Source of the DNA: Tetranychus cinnabarinus
Taxonomy: Eukaryota; Arthropoda; Arachnida; Trombidiformes; Tetranychidae
DNA length: 64,000 bases
Direction of reading: 5' to 3'
NCBI GenBank assembly: GCA_022266195.1
Contig: WHVY01000002.1
Span: 9,501,001-9,565,000, forward strand
Shown: piece by piece, positions 41,901 to 50,840 of the stretch
Layout of the letters: the number at the start of each line of letters is the position of its first letter
Position numbering within the stretch: position 1 is the first letter of the stretch
Translations under genes and position numbers: made by a program
Notes under the pieces: generated by a model
Database searches by the model: none
What the model was told of the DNA's origin: nothing
Seen by the model: only the letters and a program-made list of their open reading frames with translations

Positions 41901-43907
41901 TATCCAAACTCTGTGAGACAATTGCAATCGCAATTGGGCTGTTACAATTATTTTTCAAGATATATTCCGAACTACTCAAAGTTAGCTGCACCTTTATATC
42001 GATTGGTATCAAAGGAACGAAAATTTAAAATGTTGAAACAAGACCATGAAGCTCTTGATAATTTGAAAGCATCATTAATTGAAACAACTCTACTTGTGCA
42101 TTTAAACCCTGAATTGAGAAAAAAGTTATCTGTTGATGCAAGTGACGTAGCAGTTGGTGGAATATTATTACAAGAGGATGCTGAACAATCTCTACCAGAA
42201 GGATTTAAATCCTCAAGAGATATCCCGATTGAAAAGGTTAAACACTGGAAACCATTGTATTTCTTCTCTCAGAAATTAGCGAAACATCAAGAAAGTTATT
42301 CAGTGTCAGAAAAGGAATGCTTAGCTGTTTTGATTGCAATCAAAAAGTTTAGACACTATCTTGATGGAGATGAATTCCTAGTTGAAACGGATCATCATGC
42401 CCTTTGCCAGTTACCAAAATTAAAGTTTAAAAATCAAAGGATGGAGAGATGGACAATTATCTTATCGAGTTATAAGTTTAAAGTGGTGTACACTAAAGGT
42501 GAAACTCATGGTCCAGATTGTTTAAGTCGTTATCAAAATGAATGGGAACATAGAAAACTTTTGGATCCCGAAGCTGATTACATTGAGAATTTGTTTCTGC
42601 TTGATTTGAAACAGTTAGATAATGATAAAGTTAGTGAAAGTTTAAATGAATCTGAAATTCATTGTGTTAAAACTTGTGATTCAACAATACAGAAAAGTTT
42701 TAACAACATCTATCATTATCAGACCAACGAACATTGGAAAGTTGATTTGGTTAATGAACAGCGAAGTGATGAAAAAATCAACAAAATCATTAAGGAATTA
42801 ACAGTGAACCCTAAATCTGTGTTGCATGAACAATTTGTGTTTATTAACAATTTACTTTTCCGTAAACCAACAATGGGACATGATGTTAATCGCGTTGTGA
42901 TTAATGAGAAAGTTTTGGAAAAGTTGTTCGAGGACGAACACAGTTCTCCTCTTGGTGGACACTTCGGTGTTGAAAAAACTTACTTGCAACTATCGAGAAG
43001 ATTTTGGATGAATTTCTTATACGAAAAAGTTAAGGAATTGTGCGCAAATTGTGTTATTTGTTACCTCAGTAAATCTAATAATTGCACTTATGCTGAGCCG
43101 AGTTTGAAACCGATTCCTAATTCAGTCTTGGATAGATTAGAAATGGACGCTCAAGGTCCGATTACATTCAAGAACAGTGCTAGAAAGGTTATCCTGGTAT
43201 TAATTGATACTTTAACAAGATTCGTTTATGCGAAAGTATTCGCTAATCAAAACTCTGATAATGTGATAAAGTTTCTTGATGAATACTTTAGTTTGTTTGG
43301 GTTTCCGTCAATAATTCAAACAGATCGAGGTCGAAACTTTTTGTCTGGAGAAGTTGAAAATCATTTGAAAAAGATTGGAATTGTGCATGAAATTGCAAAT
43401 AGCTATCATCCGCAGTCACAAGGAACTGTTGAAAGAGTCAACAGGACGATTGCTGAAAGATTACGTTCGAGTATAATGGATAAAGATGATTTCAATTTGA
43501 AAACATCTTTAGAAGATGCAGTGATGGCAATCAATGCATCAGTGCACAAAGTTACTCGCTTTTCTCCTTACTATTTGGTTTTTGGTAGACATCAGAAAAA
43601 ACCAATTGACCTACAATTAGAGTTAGAGCCTAATGGACCTTCAGTTGAATCTTGTAGAAAGTTAGCCAGAGAAAGACTTTTAAAGCAACAATTATATTAC
43701 CAAAGTAGATTGCAATCTACAACAAGAAGAAATCCTTTCAAACCTGGAGATTTATGCTACATTAAAAATAGTGCACCTTCAATAGGAACCACAAAAAAGT
43801 TGGTAAACAAGTTTTTTGGTCCGTATATTGTTGTTGGAGTTAGACATGGTTCTGCTCTTTTACTTAATCCTCAAAACAAGGAGAGATTTACTGCTAATTT
43901 GGAGTAA
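38964..43907 (+). CDS. gag-pol: E2 Gag-Pol polyprotein
   Basis: 1647 aa in one frame. Capsid-like N-terminal part; zinc knuckle CYNCGRNGHTSNVC near 349-362; retropepsin LLDTGACTSCID near 490; reverse transcriptase with YFDD (LGYFDDIPV) near 909-912; RNase H VDASD near 1057; integrase zinc region followed by catalytic D (EMDAQGP, about 1394), D (TDRGRNF, about 1453) and E (GTVERVNRTI, about 1489); GPY-type tail KFFGPYIVVGV. Start chosen at ATG 38964, in the LTR; the next ATG at 38985 overlaps the primer site. No stop or frameshift, so probably functional. Confidence 0.93.
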   Translation: MSNPSFQMATSAGSPEFPVSYDYCFMINGDENDGVGETVTMTLKVMDVETIKVFLKKWGIKFISNEQIIKKKFFDAVQTILLLNGVPNATQELIDSTPVGDVIEDMPSWLTELREKNISESDIREIIIKVGPDPPTMVLNTEAMIEKLKVSSPAKRLMVNMISKWSRTDLNPVKPNINFSDLMRDSEGNDGDEVFQSQPSTSRDRTDEHRVRIEDRNPNQSNADQSYAEHSRQSGNHENQVPRLSFGGSLTERVKPKLPKLPDILIRVPSELKDTLIRTRSVGSIDDLTAAMVNEYNIELRKREESKAVKRDSGKTRNETSYHKDDKDEKKDEKRNVNSYAGKQPLRCYNCGRNGHTSNVCRQPRRGKSDSQNQPKVNEKFTPANLRMANAPTFGQGASTSASTPVAKESTNFIDESLKQSKIVYANEQLARAPVADDIVYMVNEKAEKKSVEKVELITRIDESITNFPTVRLTMCYPNKEFIRLGDVLLDTGACTSCIDYTFSRQLQAFILSSNVAVRGIIADTFQAVEGASYAILKHPKMKTSKIIKFQVMRNLEPVMVLGNRFADIFFVGMLNHGGRYQVNVKESPESEWLSPELLFRFCTPEESLKLVDKPEVPSSLAVQQKQNFLDSLNLPFPPWIESEESIPQVDQKEADQIEVVQQTNAIVESKNFVKEIIMYQEFDNIIPIYLKREQPELSLAERLSNRMDPKLSSDQRFELLNVLMSYTEVFSQNKADLGLVPWEKWPIKIDIGDNVVPYQRPYPCTIEKRKEYQKMISELLINDIIEPSEAEGGSPALLIGKPDGSFRLLNDLRAVNRLTKVIFHPMPRVDDCLEAIRGAKYFNMFDLYQGYFQIEIPPSERGKTVFVTPDGKYQYKRLPMGLACAPFEFQRLMNTVLHGLNYSECLGYFDDIPVIGKSWNELLNNTKLVLERSRDWNLKIKTDKCNFGVTELVLLGHLVNGEGIRPDPNKVIALKRLPYPNSVRQLQSQLGCYNYFSRYIPNYSKLAAPLYRLVSKERKFKMLKQDHEALDNLKASLIETTLLVHLNPELRKKLSVDASDVAVGGILLQEDAEQSLPEGFKSSRDIPIEKVKHWKPLYFFSQKLAKHQESYSVSEKECLAVLIAIKKFRHYLDGDEFLVETDHHALCQLPKLKFKNQRMERWTIILSSYKFKVVYTKGETHGPDCLSRYQNEWEHRKLLDPEADYIENLFLLDLKQLDNDKVSESLNESEIHCVKTCDSTIQKSFNNIYHYQTNEHWKVDLVNEQRSDEKINKIIKELTVNPKSVLHEQFVFINNLLFRKPTMGHDVNRVVINEKVLEKLFEDEHSSPLGGHFGVEKTYLQLSRRFWMNFLYEKVKELCANCVICYLSKSNNCTYAEPSLKPIPNSVLDRLEMDAQGPITFKNSARKVILVLIDTLTRFVYAKVFANQNSDNVIKFLDEYFSLFGFPSIIQTDRGRNFLSGEVENHLKKIGIVHEIANSYHPQSQGTVERVNRTIAERLRSSIMDKDDFNLKTSLEDAVMAINASVHKVTRFSPYYLVFGRHQKKPIDLQLELEPNGPSVESCRKLARERLLKQQLYYQSRLQSTTRRNPFKPGDLCYIKNSAPSIGTTKKLVNKFFGPYIVVGVRHGSALLLNPQNKERFTANLE
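38986..39004 (+). promoter_or_regulatory. E2 primer-binding site inside the gag ORF
   Basis: TGGCGACCTCGGCAGGATC, two nt after the LTR, begins with the canonical TGG. It is read within gag as codons 8-14. The tRNA was not identified. Confidence 0.7.
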
Positions 43908-46900
43908 CTAAGCCGCACACAGGTAAAATACCTGAAACCTTAATCGAGTTAAGAAATTCAATTATCAATGATGAAAATGAACACTCTTTGAATGATGAAA
44001 ATTTAGCCCTTGAAGATATTGAATCAACATCTTCAACTATTCAGCCAACAAATCAACAACAATCAAGTGATGAGGATTGCAATCCTTCAGAGAATCAAGT
44101 TAATGATGATAATGATAATGATAATTGTGCAGATCAAAGCCTAATTGTAAATCAGAATGATAATTCAAGTGCAGATCTAAGTGAATCAGAAGCCGAAACT
44201 ATTGCTGAAGATGAATGGATAATTGATTTTGACAAAGTTAATCAATTTAAAACTAACAAAAAGAAACGCAAAAAATATCAAACAGCAAATCGAGATATCA
44301 TGAGTAATGTTGTTATTACAGATAACAATATTGACCAAAGTGGACCTACAACAAGAGCGAGAAAACTCTATTCAGTAAACTTGATTACCATCAAGTACTT
44401 AAAATTTGAAGATTTTAAAATTAGCGCAAAGACACCATTAGCTTTTTTAAGCGCCACAAACAGTAACTCACCAATACAGTTACAGAGGGCGAAAGAGAAA
44501 GTTACTCCTTCCTCTCCTTTCTTACTTCCATTGTCTTTGTGTGACTTGTCCAGTTCACTTGATTTCTTGTTAATTGATGTTAATCAATCTTCTGAGTTCA
44601 ATTTAATTCTTGAAATTATCCTGTTTTTATCTGAATTACAATTCAGTCAAAGTTCTTATCCTGTTCAATTGTTCTGTTTAAAATTGGTTAATTTAATTGA
44701 ATTAATTGTTAATTTAATTCAATTTAAAAATTTTCCTTTGTCTTTGATAAGACCTGTGACATCATCTTTAAGCTTTCTTAAGCAAAATTTCAACTCTTGT
44801 GTGAATTTCAATTCATCTTTACTCAATCTTTTGGACATTTTGGTTGACTTTTTTGAACAATTTTGTGAATTGAAAACTTTTGGAAACATCATGTCCGAAC
44901 ATTCAAGTGATTCGAATGATTCTTTTACTTCAATTGTAAGTTCAACAACTTTTGGTTTAGATCTTTTGGAAAGATTAGCTGAGATTGATCGAAATCCTCG
45001 AGCTCCTGAACCTGAACTTCCAGTAATTGATTTGGAAAGCGAACCTCCTTTGATTCCTAAATTTGACCAAGAAGAAGTTAAAACTGAACCTGAAGAACCA
45101 ACTCAATCAGTCAGTGAAAATAATGGTGAAAATGTGAATGATTATGGTAATAATCAAGAAGGTGAAGATGAACAATTTCAGACTCCTAAGTCTACTAAAT
45201 CTACTTCGTCTGGATCATCAGCTTCATCGAAATCCTCTGGTAATACGTTTGTGATTAATCAAGAGAAGTTAAAGGAACCATTTGTTTTTGATTGGGGTGA
45301 GACTCCTAAGTCTAAATTAAGTTTTCCGAACAATGTTAAAATAGTTAACAAAAACTTTTGGGAGAAAAATCAAAGGGAAAAGTTCAATCGAATGATGATT
45401 CCAAACCCATTGCCTCACACTACTGAATTTGGTCTTCGTACTCGTGAAAGAGTTCCAATTGATCGATCTGTTGATACCAGGCCTTATCCTCCTCCTGATT
45501 GCAATCAGGGCCGATTTAATTGTCAGTTTCCAGCTCCAGCTCCTCCACCAGAATCGTCATACCCAACTCATATGCAGTTTGAATTTTTGGAGAAAGCTAA
45601 GGAATCAGTTATCGTTGATATGAAACAGGCTGAAGAGGAAAAGTCTTGGTTCGAGCTTTTCATCAAGGAAAAGTTACAATTTAATGTTTTGGATACCGAG
45701 TTAAAGAAGGTAAACTTTGGTACTCTTCGAAAAGGTCTTCCTGCTTCAAACGTTATTCATCCTGATTTGGTTCGATTGAAGGATTTGATTGTTTGTCAAT
45801 TATGTGAGCAGATTGCTTTGAACCCTAAATGTTGTTCAAAATGTTCAAAGCTTTATTGTTTTGGTTGTATTAGATGGCTTCAGAGTCTTCCTCAAGATTT
45901 GGACTTAGCCAAAATTGACTCGTTGAACAAGTTTATGTGCATTGAACAAAGGTGTTTAATTGCTATTGAAAAGAATGGATACCCTGATTATTCCGAGATC
46001 GACAATCTCGAAGTCAAAGAGTTCTTTGAGAAATCCATTTATAAATGCCACAGAAAGTTTTGCACTTCGCAACTAATTTATTGTAATCTTTTACATCATT
46101 TAACCACTTGTCGATTGGGTCCAGTTGATTTCAAATTTGACAAAACTCTTCAGATCCAAACATTTGTTGCTGGTCCAGTTAGAGAAGAGTTGAATCAACA
46201 ACCAAAACGAATCACTTCGTTATTACCTGCTCATTTGAAGATACAACAACCGCCACTTACTCATGAACAAGATTGGGCGCAAAGAGCAATGATTTGGGGA
46301 TTTTTAATCCATAGTTATAAGCAAGGAGATATCACTCCAACTCAAATGAGATGTCAAGGTGGCTTTTCAAATAATTATTGGAACAATCTTGCTCGTGAAC
46401 GAGATCCAACTGAACCATTAGACGAAGGTGAAGCTTGGACATTGAAATTAGATTTTCCTAGTTTGTCAAAAGTTCCTATCCCTGATGTTCCTACGAGATG
46501 GCCAACTACTCAATGTAGTCGTATTCCTGAGTATTTTTTAAGAGAATCAGCTAATTGGAGAAGATGGGCAACCTACACTGATATCGATGATGCTTCATCA
46601 ATTTCATCAACTTCTTCAATGGTCTTGTATGCTCTGGATGTAGAGGATCCGCAATCCCCTTTTATCAGAGTTAATCCCTTCGAAAGGCTCTCACCTGCAG
46701 AAGCTGAAACTGCTCAAGATTGGATGATTGAAAGTTTTCCTTCATGCTTTAATTATCGTTCACAATATACTGAACCGAAACCTTCTGATAAACCTGCTAC
46801 AATTGATGGAGTTAGGAGAAGAAGATATAAGTTATCTCAATCATTCATTAATCGACCAAAAGTAAATCTTCCTGAACTATTAGAAGAACATGTTAATGTT

Positions 46901-47635
46901 ATTAATGAACTTTCCGCAACTTGTCCTGATAAACATTTGACTTTCGCTATTAATATGTTTTGTTGTGGAATCAACGAATGGGGAAGAGTTAGACCTCGTC
47001 CAGTTTGGGTTATCATTGTTGATGGTAACATGGAAGTCGTGTACGAAACTTTTGTAAAGTACCGAGAAATCGATCATCTTGACCAAAGGTTTCATGGTTT
47101 AACTCCTGTTGATTTAAAGTATGCTCGAAACTTAGGAACTGTGCGAGATCAAGTTATTAAGTATTTGGTTTGCGCTAAAAGAGTTGTTGGATATGGTTTG
47201 ATAAACCATTTGATTAATTTGGGTATTACTCGACATGAGATAAAACTTCTCAATTATAAGTTCAGAGATGTGAACAACTTTTATTCGCCATTTATCGAGA
47301 GTCCTCTGAACCTTCACGTTGTCTCATTTCTTTGGTTCTGTGGATACGTTTTGCCAGCTAAAGCTCATTCTCCGGCAGTCGAAGCAATTACTGCTATGCG
47401 CTTATACTTATTACAATGGTCAGAAATCGAGAAGATGGCTGAAAATAACGCTGGAATCCACAATGAAAATGCAGCATCAACTTGTGGTAATCGAATTACT
47501 TCTGCTTTGCTCTATGATTTTTTGAGGGAATCAAAAATAAAGTTTGTCGATGGCCTGTCGAATGGAAGGCTAATCCTAGATGTATTAAAATTCCTGAGTT
47601 CAATGAGAATTGCGTTTTACCTTCCAACCACATAA
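43898..47635 (+). CDS. E2 ORF2: RING, TRAF-type finger and REXO1-like pseudo-exonuclease
   Basis: Opens in the -1 frame inside the last codons of pol (43898). Residues here count from TTG 43988 (1215 aa); a good internal start is ATG 44891 (MSEHSSDSND). Residues 130-300 are T-rich-DNA-like and may not be a real domain. Residues 603-656 form a RING-like Cys cluster (C603, C606, C615, C619, C624, C627, C651, C656); 687-708 a TRAF-type finger (C687, C692, H704, C708). Residues 985-1145 follow the REXO1/ISG20 exonuclease order closely (VVYETFVK, RFHGLTPVDL, RVVGYGLINHL, AHSPAVEA), but the catalytic D-x-E, the second D and the final D are replaced (AINMFCC, INHL, VEA). Likely an inactive exonuclease fold used for binding. 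No env motif. Confidence 0.8.
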   Translation, partial: FGVTKPHTGKIPETLIELRNSIINDENEHSLNDENLALEDIESTSSTIQPTNQQQSSDEDCNPSENQVNDDNDNDNCADQSLIVNQNDNSSADLSESEAETIAEDEWIIDFDKVNQFKTNKKKRKKYQTANRDIMSNVVITDNNIDQSGPTTRARKLYSVNLITIKYLKFEDFKISAKTPLAFLSATNSNSPIQLQRAKEKVTPSSPFLLPLSLCDLSSSLDFLLIDVNQSSEFNLILEIILFLSELQFSQSSYPVQLFCLKLVNLIELIVNLIQFKNFPLSLIRPVTSSLSFLKQNFNSCVNFNSSLLNLLDILVDFFEQFCELKTFGNIMSEHSSDSNDSFTSIVSSTTFGLDLLERLAEIDRNPRAPEPELPVIDLESEPPLIPKFDQEEVKTEPEEPTQSVSENNGENVNDYGNNQEGEDEQFQTPKSTKSTSSGSSASSKSSGNTFVINQEKLKEPFVFDWGETPKSKLSFPNNVKIVNKNFWEKNQREKFNRMMIPNPLPHTTEFGLRTRERVPIDRSVDTRPYPPPDCNQGRFNCQFPAPAPPPESSYPTHMQFEFLEKAKESVIVDMKQAEEEKSWFELFIKEKLQFNVLDTELKKVNFGTLRKGLPASNVIHPDLVRLKDLIVCQLCEQIALNPKCCSKCSKLYCFGCIRWLQSLPQDLDLAKIDSLNKFMCIEQRCLIAIEKNGYPDYSEIDNLEVKEFFEKSIYKCHRKFCTSQLIYCNLLHHLTTCRLGPVDFKFDKTLQIQTFVAGPVREELNQQPKRITSLLPAHLKIQQPPLTHEQDWAQRAMIWGFLIHSYKQGDITPTQMRCQGGFSNNYWNNLARERDPTEPLDEGEAWTLKLDFPSLSKVPIPDVPTRWPTTQCSRIPEYFLRESANWRRWATYTDIDDASSISSTSSMVLYALDVEDPQSPFIRVNPFERLSPAEAETAQDWMIESFPSCFNYRSQYTEPKPSDKPATIDGVRRRRYKLSQSFINRPKVNLPELLEEHVNVINELSATCPDKHLTFAINMFCCGINEWGRVRPRPVWVIIVDGNMEVVYETFVKYREIDHLDQRFHGLTPVDLKYARNLGTVRDQVIKYLVCAKRVVGYGLINHLINLGITRHEIKLLNYKFRDVNNFYSPFIESPLNLHVVSFLWFCGYVLPAKAHSPAVEAITAMRLYLLQWSEIEKMAENNAGIHNENAASTCGNRITSALLYDFLRESKIKFVDGLSNGRLILDVLKFLSSMRIAFYLPTT

Positions 47636-47757
47636 TGAAGAAGCCTAACGAAATGTCTCGTCCTGATTTACGCAAAGTTTTGAGAGGAAAAGAAATCATT
47701 TCTAACCAAGGAAAGCGCTCTCATCCTACCGCATCTTCATCCTCATCATCTCCTTAA
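47635..47757 (+). CDS. E2 small basic ORF3 overlapping the ORF2 stop
   Basis: 40 codons, MKKPNEMSRPDLRKVLRGKE then serine-rich. Its ATG shares an A with the ORF2 stop (TAATG), the arrangement used for termination-reinitiation in some viruses and retrotransposons. May be chance. Confidence 0.35.
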   Translation: MKKPNEMSRPDLRKVLRGKEIISNQGKRSHPTASSSSSSP

Positions 47758-47898
47758 AACTTGAAGCCAATGGACAAGCCATATCGATTGCAAAAGTTCA
47801 CTCTCAAGGAGCCAGAAGTAGATTCTGAGGATCCTATTCCTTCATCATCAAAATGAATTACAATTCATCTTCGGTGTCTTCATCAAGGACCGGTGATA
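47758..47898 (+). other. E2 3' untranslated segment
   Basis: Short segment before the 3' LTR. Only a weak purine tract (CAAGGACCGG) precedes the LTR; a 28-codon ORF (47770-47856) has no motif. Confidence 0.4.
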
Positions 47899-48884
47899 TG
47901 AAGGGTAGAGTTACCCAAGATCAATTTAATTCATTTTAAGGATTAGTATTATTGCATACTATTATTGCATAGTATTATTGCATACTATTATTGCATAGTA
48001 TTATTGCATACTATTATTGCATAGTATTATTGCATACTAATATTGCATGGTATTATTGCATGTTAAAGTATTGTAATACTTAAGATCCATATTTTTCACT
48101 TTTTTATTTTGTATTAATCCCTTCTTTGATGGTTACCAAGATAACCTTTTTTGTTTTGTCAATTGTCAATGGAAACTACAGTTTCCTCTCTCGCCTTTCT
48201 TTCCTTTTCCTTAGGTTTTCAAACCTTTCCTTTTCCGTTAATCTTAGTATATAAGGCTCTGATTTTTCTCATTTAATTATGTTCATTATGTTATAATTCT
48301 GTTTAGTTTAAATTACTGATTAAAACCAAGTTCTGATTAACTCGTACCTGAAGTACATTTAGTTCAATCCTGTCTGCTCTTGTGTTTAATAAAGTTTCTC
48401 AAATTTCCTAGTTAAGAATTGTAATTCTTGTTCATCTTAAATTTCAACCATTAGTTGCTTGCAGAGCAATCGAGTTCAATTGTTTCAACCTGATTAGCTA
48501 TTTCTAGCTCGTGAGTAAAAGTATTAACATACTTAGCGTTTGGACTCGTTGGTCAATCTTTGGTCAATATTAGCTTATTAACGCCCGATTGTGGTTAGTC
48601 TTTGGTCATCTCAGTTACACTTTCACTCATCTCTAAGACTAAGACTTTGGTCAGAATTGTGGTTAACCTCATTTGGTAAACTTGTGCTAGGATTGTAATC
48701 CTTTAAGTAAACTTTAAAACAGTAGTTACTTTAACTAAAAGTGAAATTCCTGTGATCCTAAAAGAACCTGAATTTCAGGATTTGAAAGGCTGAAGAATCT
48801 TCTGATTGATTAAGTTAATTGTGAATTGACTGATTCGTGTTAAATTAAATTTAATTAAATTAAAATGAGTAATCCTTCCTTTCA
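47899..48884 (+). repeat. E2 3' LTR
   Basis: 986 bp. It differs from the 5' LTR by one additional 26-bp repeat unit. Confidence 0.92.
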
Positions 48885-48907
48885 GATTTAATTTTTTGAT
48901 TTTAGAG

Positions 48908-49070
48908 ATTTTGGTGGATTTATCTTTGTAAGTAATCTTGGAAGGAGAACAAAATTAACTATGAAGAGAAGACGTTAATTGTTGCATAAACATGCAATAA
49001 ATAAAATCAACTCTCATAGTCATTTTGTTTTCCCTCCAAGATTACTCATAAAGGCAAATTCACTCAAAAT
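48908..49070. repeat. Long imperfect palindrome (fold-back)
   Basis: Arms TTTGTAAGTAATCTTGGAAG and the complement of CCTCCAAGATTACTCATAAA pair over about 50 bp, and pairing continues inward (TTGTTGCAT-AAAC-ATGCAATAA) to a 4-nt loop near 48989. Could be a fold-back MITE or a hairpin-RNA source. No target duplication was found. Confidence 0.7.
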
Positions 49071-49305
49071 AGTTGAAATTATAATATAAAATTCAATCTA
49101 GGATTGTCATAAACATAATAAACATAAGTTTAAACGTACTTATCTGTTATTTGGTGGTAAATTTAATGGTGAAGTGGTGGTCAAGTGGGTGGTGAATTCC
49201 AGCCCAAGTCAAGTCAAGGCAAAGTTAGTGCTGATGTTGATGACGAAATTATGTTGTATTTTATTTTGATGATGGTGTTGGTTTTGGTGTTGGTGTTGTT
49301 TAATT

Positions 49306-49643
49306 ACCGTATCGGCGCACATAATGTCACGGTGCTTCAAAATGGGCTCGCTCAAATAACAGCACTTTTGCTGCCCATTTAGAGGCTCATGGGCTATTAT
49401 TAATGATCACTTTGAGTTTTTTCTCGACCGATTAGCAGAGAAAAAATTTGATCTTATGAATGCATTTCTACTAGTGAATTGAAAAATTCAAAATAATAGT
49501 CAAAATTTCTCTATTAACCGATCAATTTCGATTTTTACAAATTTTTCCTTTTCTGAGTTAACGCATGCTCAGTAACTAAAATTTTCACTTATTACGAGCG
49601 AGCTCAATCAGAGGCACCGTGAGATTATTTGCGCCGATACGGT
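49306..49643. mobile_element. MITE with ACCGTATCGGCGCA ends
   Basis: Inverted ends about 48 bp long: ACCGTATCGGCGCA, then AATAAT/ATAATG, TCACGGTGC and GCTCGCTC. 338 bp, noticeably higher in GC at the ends than its surroundings, non-coding. No clear target duplication. Confidence 0.75.
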
Positions 49644-50124
49644 GAGCAAATTTATTTAAAGCAGTAAAACAATTGAACAAAATCAGTAAATTAAAGCCGG
49701 GAAAAGGGAAGGATAGACAAGTATGAAAATAATTCATCACAATTGATTGATAGACTGATGAAATTGATACAGTTACGGAAATGTAAGTATAAAATCATGC
49801 AATGGGAAATTTAAAGCTAATTAAATGAAAAAGTAACCAATTCCATGAAGGACATGATTCAAATTTATCTCCTCTCGTTGTTTATGATTGCAACCGGTGT
49901 ATCGTCAAAACTTGATAGATCAATTCACATCTCATAAATGTTGATCTAAAGATGATCAGTTGAAAGGTCAATATATCATCAAGGTTAGTCCAGATTCCAA
50001 ACAAATATTGTTCCGTCAAAATTACAGTCAATATTCCCAAAATGAGACTATCTCAAAATCAGACGTTACCATGGTTTCAATGTAAACACCTTTGTTCATT
50101 CATGTCTTTGTTCCTTTACTAAAA
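49644..50124. other. Flank of Tigger-type relic
   Basis: AT-rich. TACAGTCAATATTCCCAAAA near 50022 could be the left end of the transposase relic that follows, but no partner end was found. Confidence 0.35.
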
Positions 50125-50840
50125 ATGCTCCGTTGTAACTTGCATTATAAAGAAAAGTCAAAATTAATCAATTGTGTAAATCAATACGGAGTGAATTCAG
50201 CTATAAACACATTCCATGTAAGTCGGGCAACTGTTTTCCGAATAATACAAAACAGAAAAGTGATTGAAGAACGAGTTGAACAAGGAAAAAGAAGGATGAA
50301 AAGGTAACTATGTAAGGTGAAAAACATGAATGAATGATTAAAAATTTACTTACATTTTAGGATTGTCAACACTTCCGATGAGATTGATAAACAGCTGATG
50401 AATTACATTCCCATGATGAACAGTAAAGGTTATCCACTCACAATATCGATGATATGTTTGAAAGCTATGAAATTGATGAATGACCCGAGCTTCAAAGGTA
50501 CAGTTGGAAAGTTCCAAAAATTCAAAAAAAGATGTAACATTAAACATGGAAAATTATCGGGTGAATCAGCAAGAATAGATATTGAACTGATAAAGGAATT
50601 TAAATTAGATGTTATTCCTGACATAAAAAAATATCCACCAAATAGACGATATAATGTTGATGAGACAAATGTTTTTTATCGTCAATTGCCACCGAAAACA
50701 TTTTTCATCAAAAAAGGAAAACACTATTGAGCAAAGTCCAACAAAGAAAGGATTACTGTTTTATTTGGTTGTAACCAAATTGGTGAAAAATTGCCTCCTT
50801 TAGTTATTAGTAAATCAAAAAATCCGAGATCTTTCAGAGG
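50125..50840 (+). pseudogene. Tigger/jerky-type DNA transposase relic
   Basis: Exon 1 from ATG 50125 to 50303: a psq-type helix-turn-helix (KSKLINCVNQYGVNSAINTF, then HVSRATVFRIIQ). After a 57-nt intron, exon 2 (50361 on) has the CENP-B-like DNA-binding part (NSKGYPLTISMICLKAMKLM) and the start of the DDE domain (RYNVDETNVFYRQLP). An in-frame TGA at 50728-50730 cuts it. The same frame then continues KERITVLFGCNQIGEKLPPL to about 50838, and the rest of the catalytic domain is gone. The CAGTGG-ended MITE at 25148 may belong to this superfamily. Confidence 0.85.

Larger units (their letters stand above)
38024..48884 (+). mobile_element. E2: Ty3 LTR retrotransposon with RING/REXO1-like ORF
   Basis: 10.9 kb with LTRs at 38024-38983 and 47899-48884 and target duplication GATT (38020-38023 and 48885-48888). 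Contains one open gag-pol ORF and a large second ORF in the env position. The LTRs look identical apart from one extra 26-bp repeat unit in the right copy, so insertion is recent and the element may be active. No env, no chromodomain. Confidence 0.93.

Noticed and set aside
44374..44890. Possible membrane or env domain in the hydrophobic part of E2 ORF2
   Set aside because: Hydrophobicity comes from T-rich low-complexity DNA; no signal peptide, furin site or clean transmembrane segment is present.
46940..47437. Active exonuclease call for E2 ORF2
   Set aside because: D-x-E, the second D and the last D are all substituted, so only the fold and not the activity is supported.
50092..50124. Upstream TTG start for the Tigger-type transposase
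   Set aside because: An in-frame ATG at 50125 directly precedes the helix-turn-helix; the extra 11 residues have no support.
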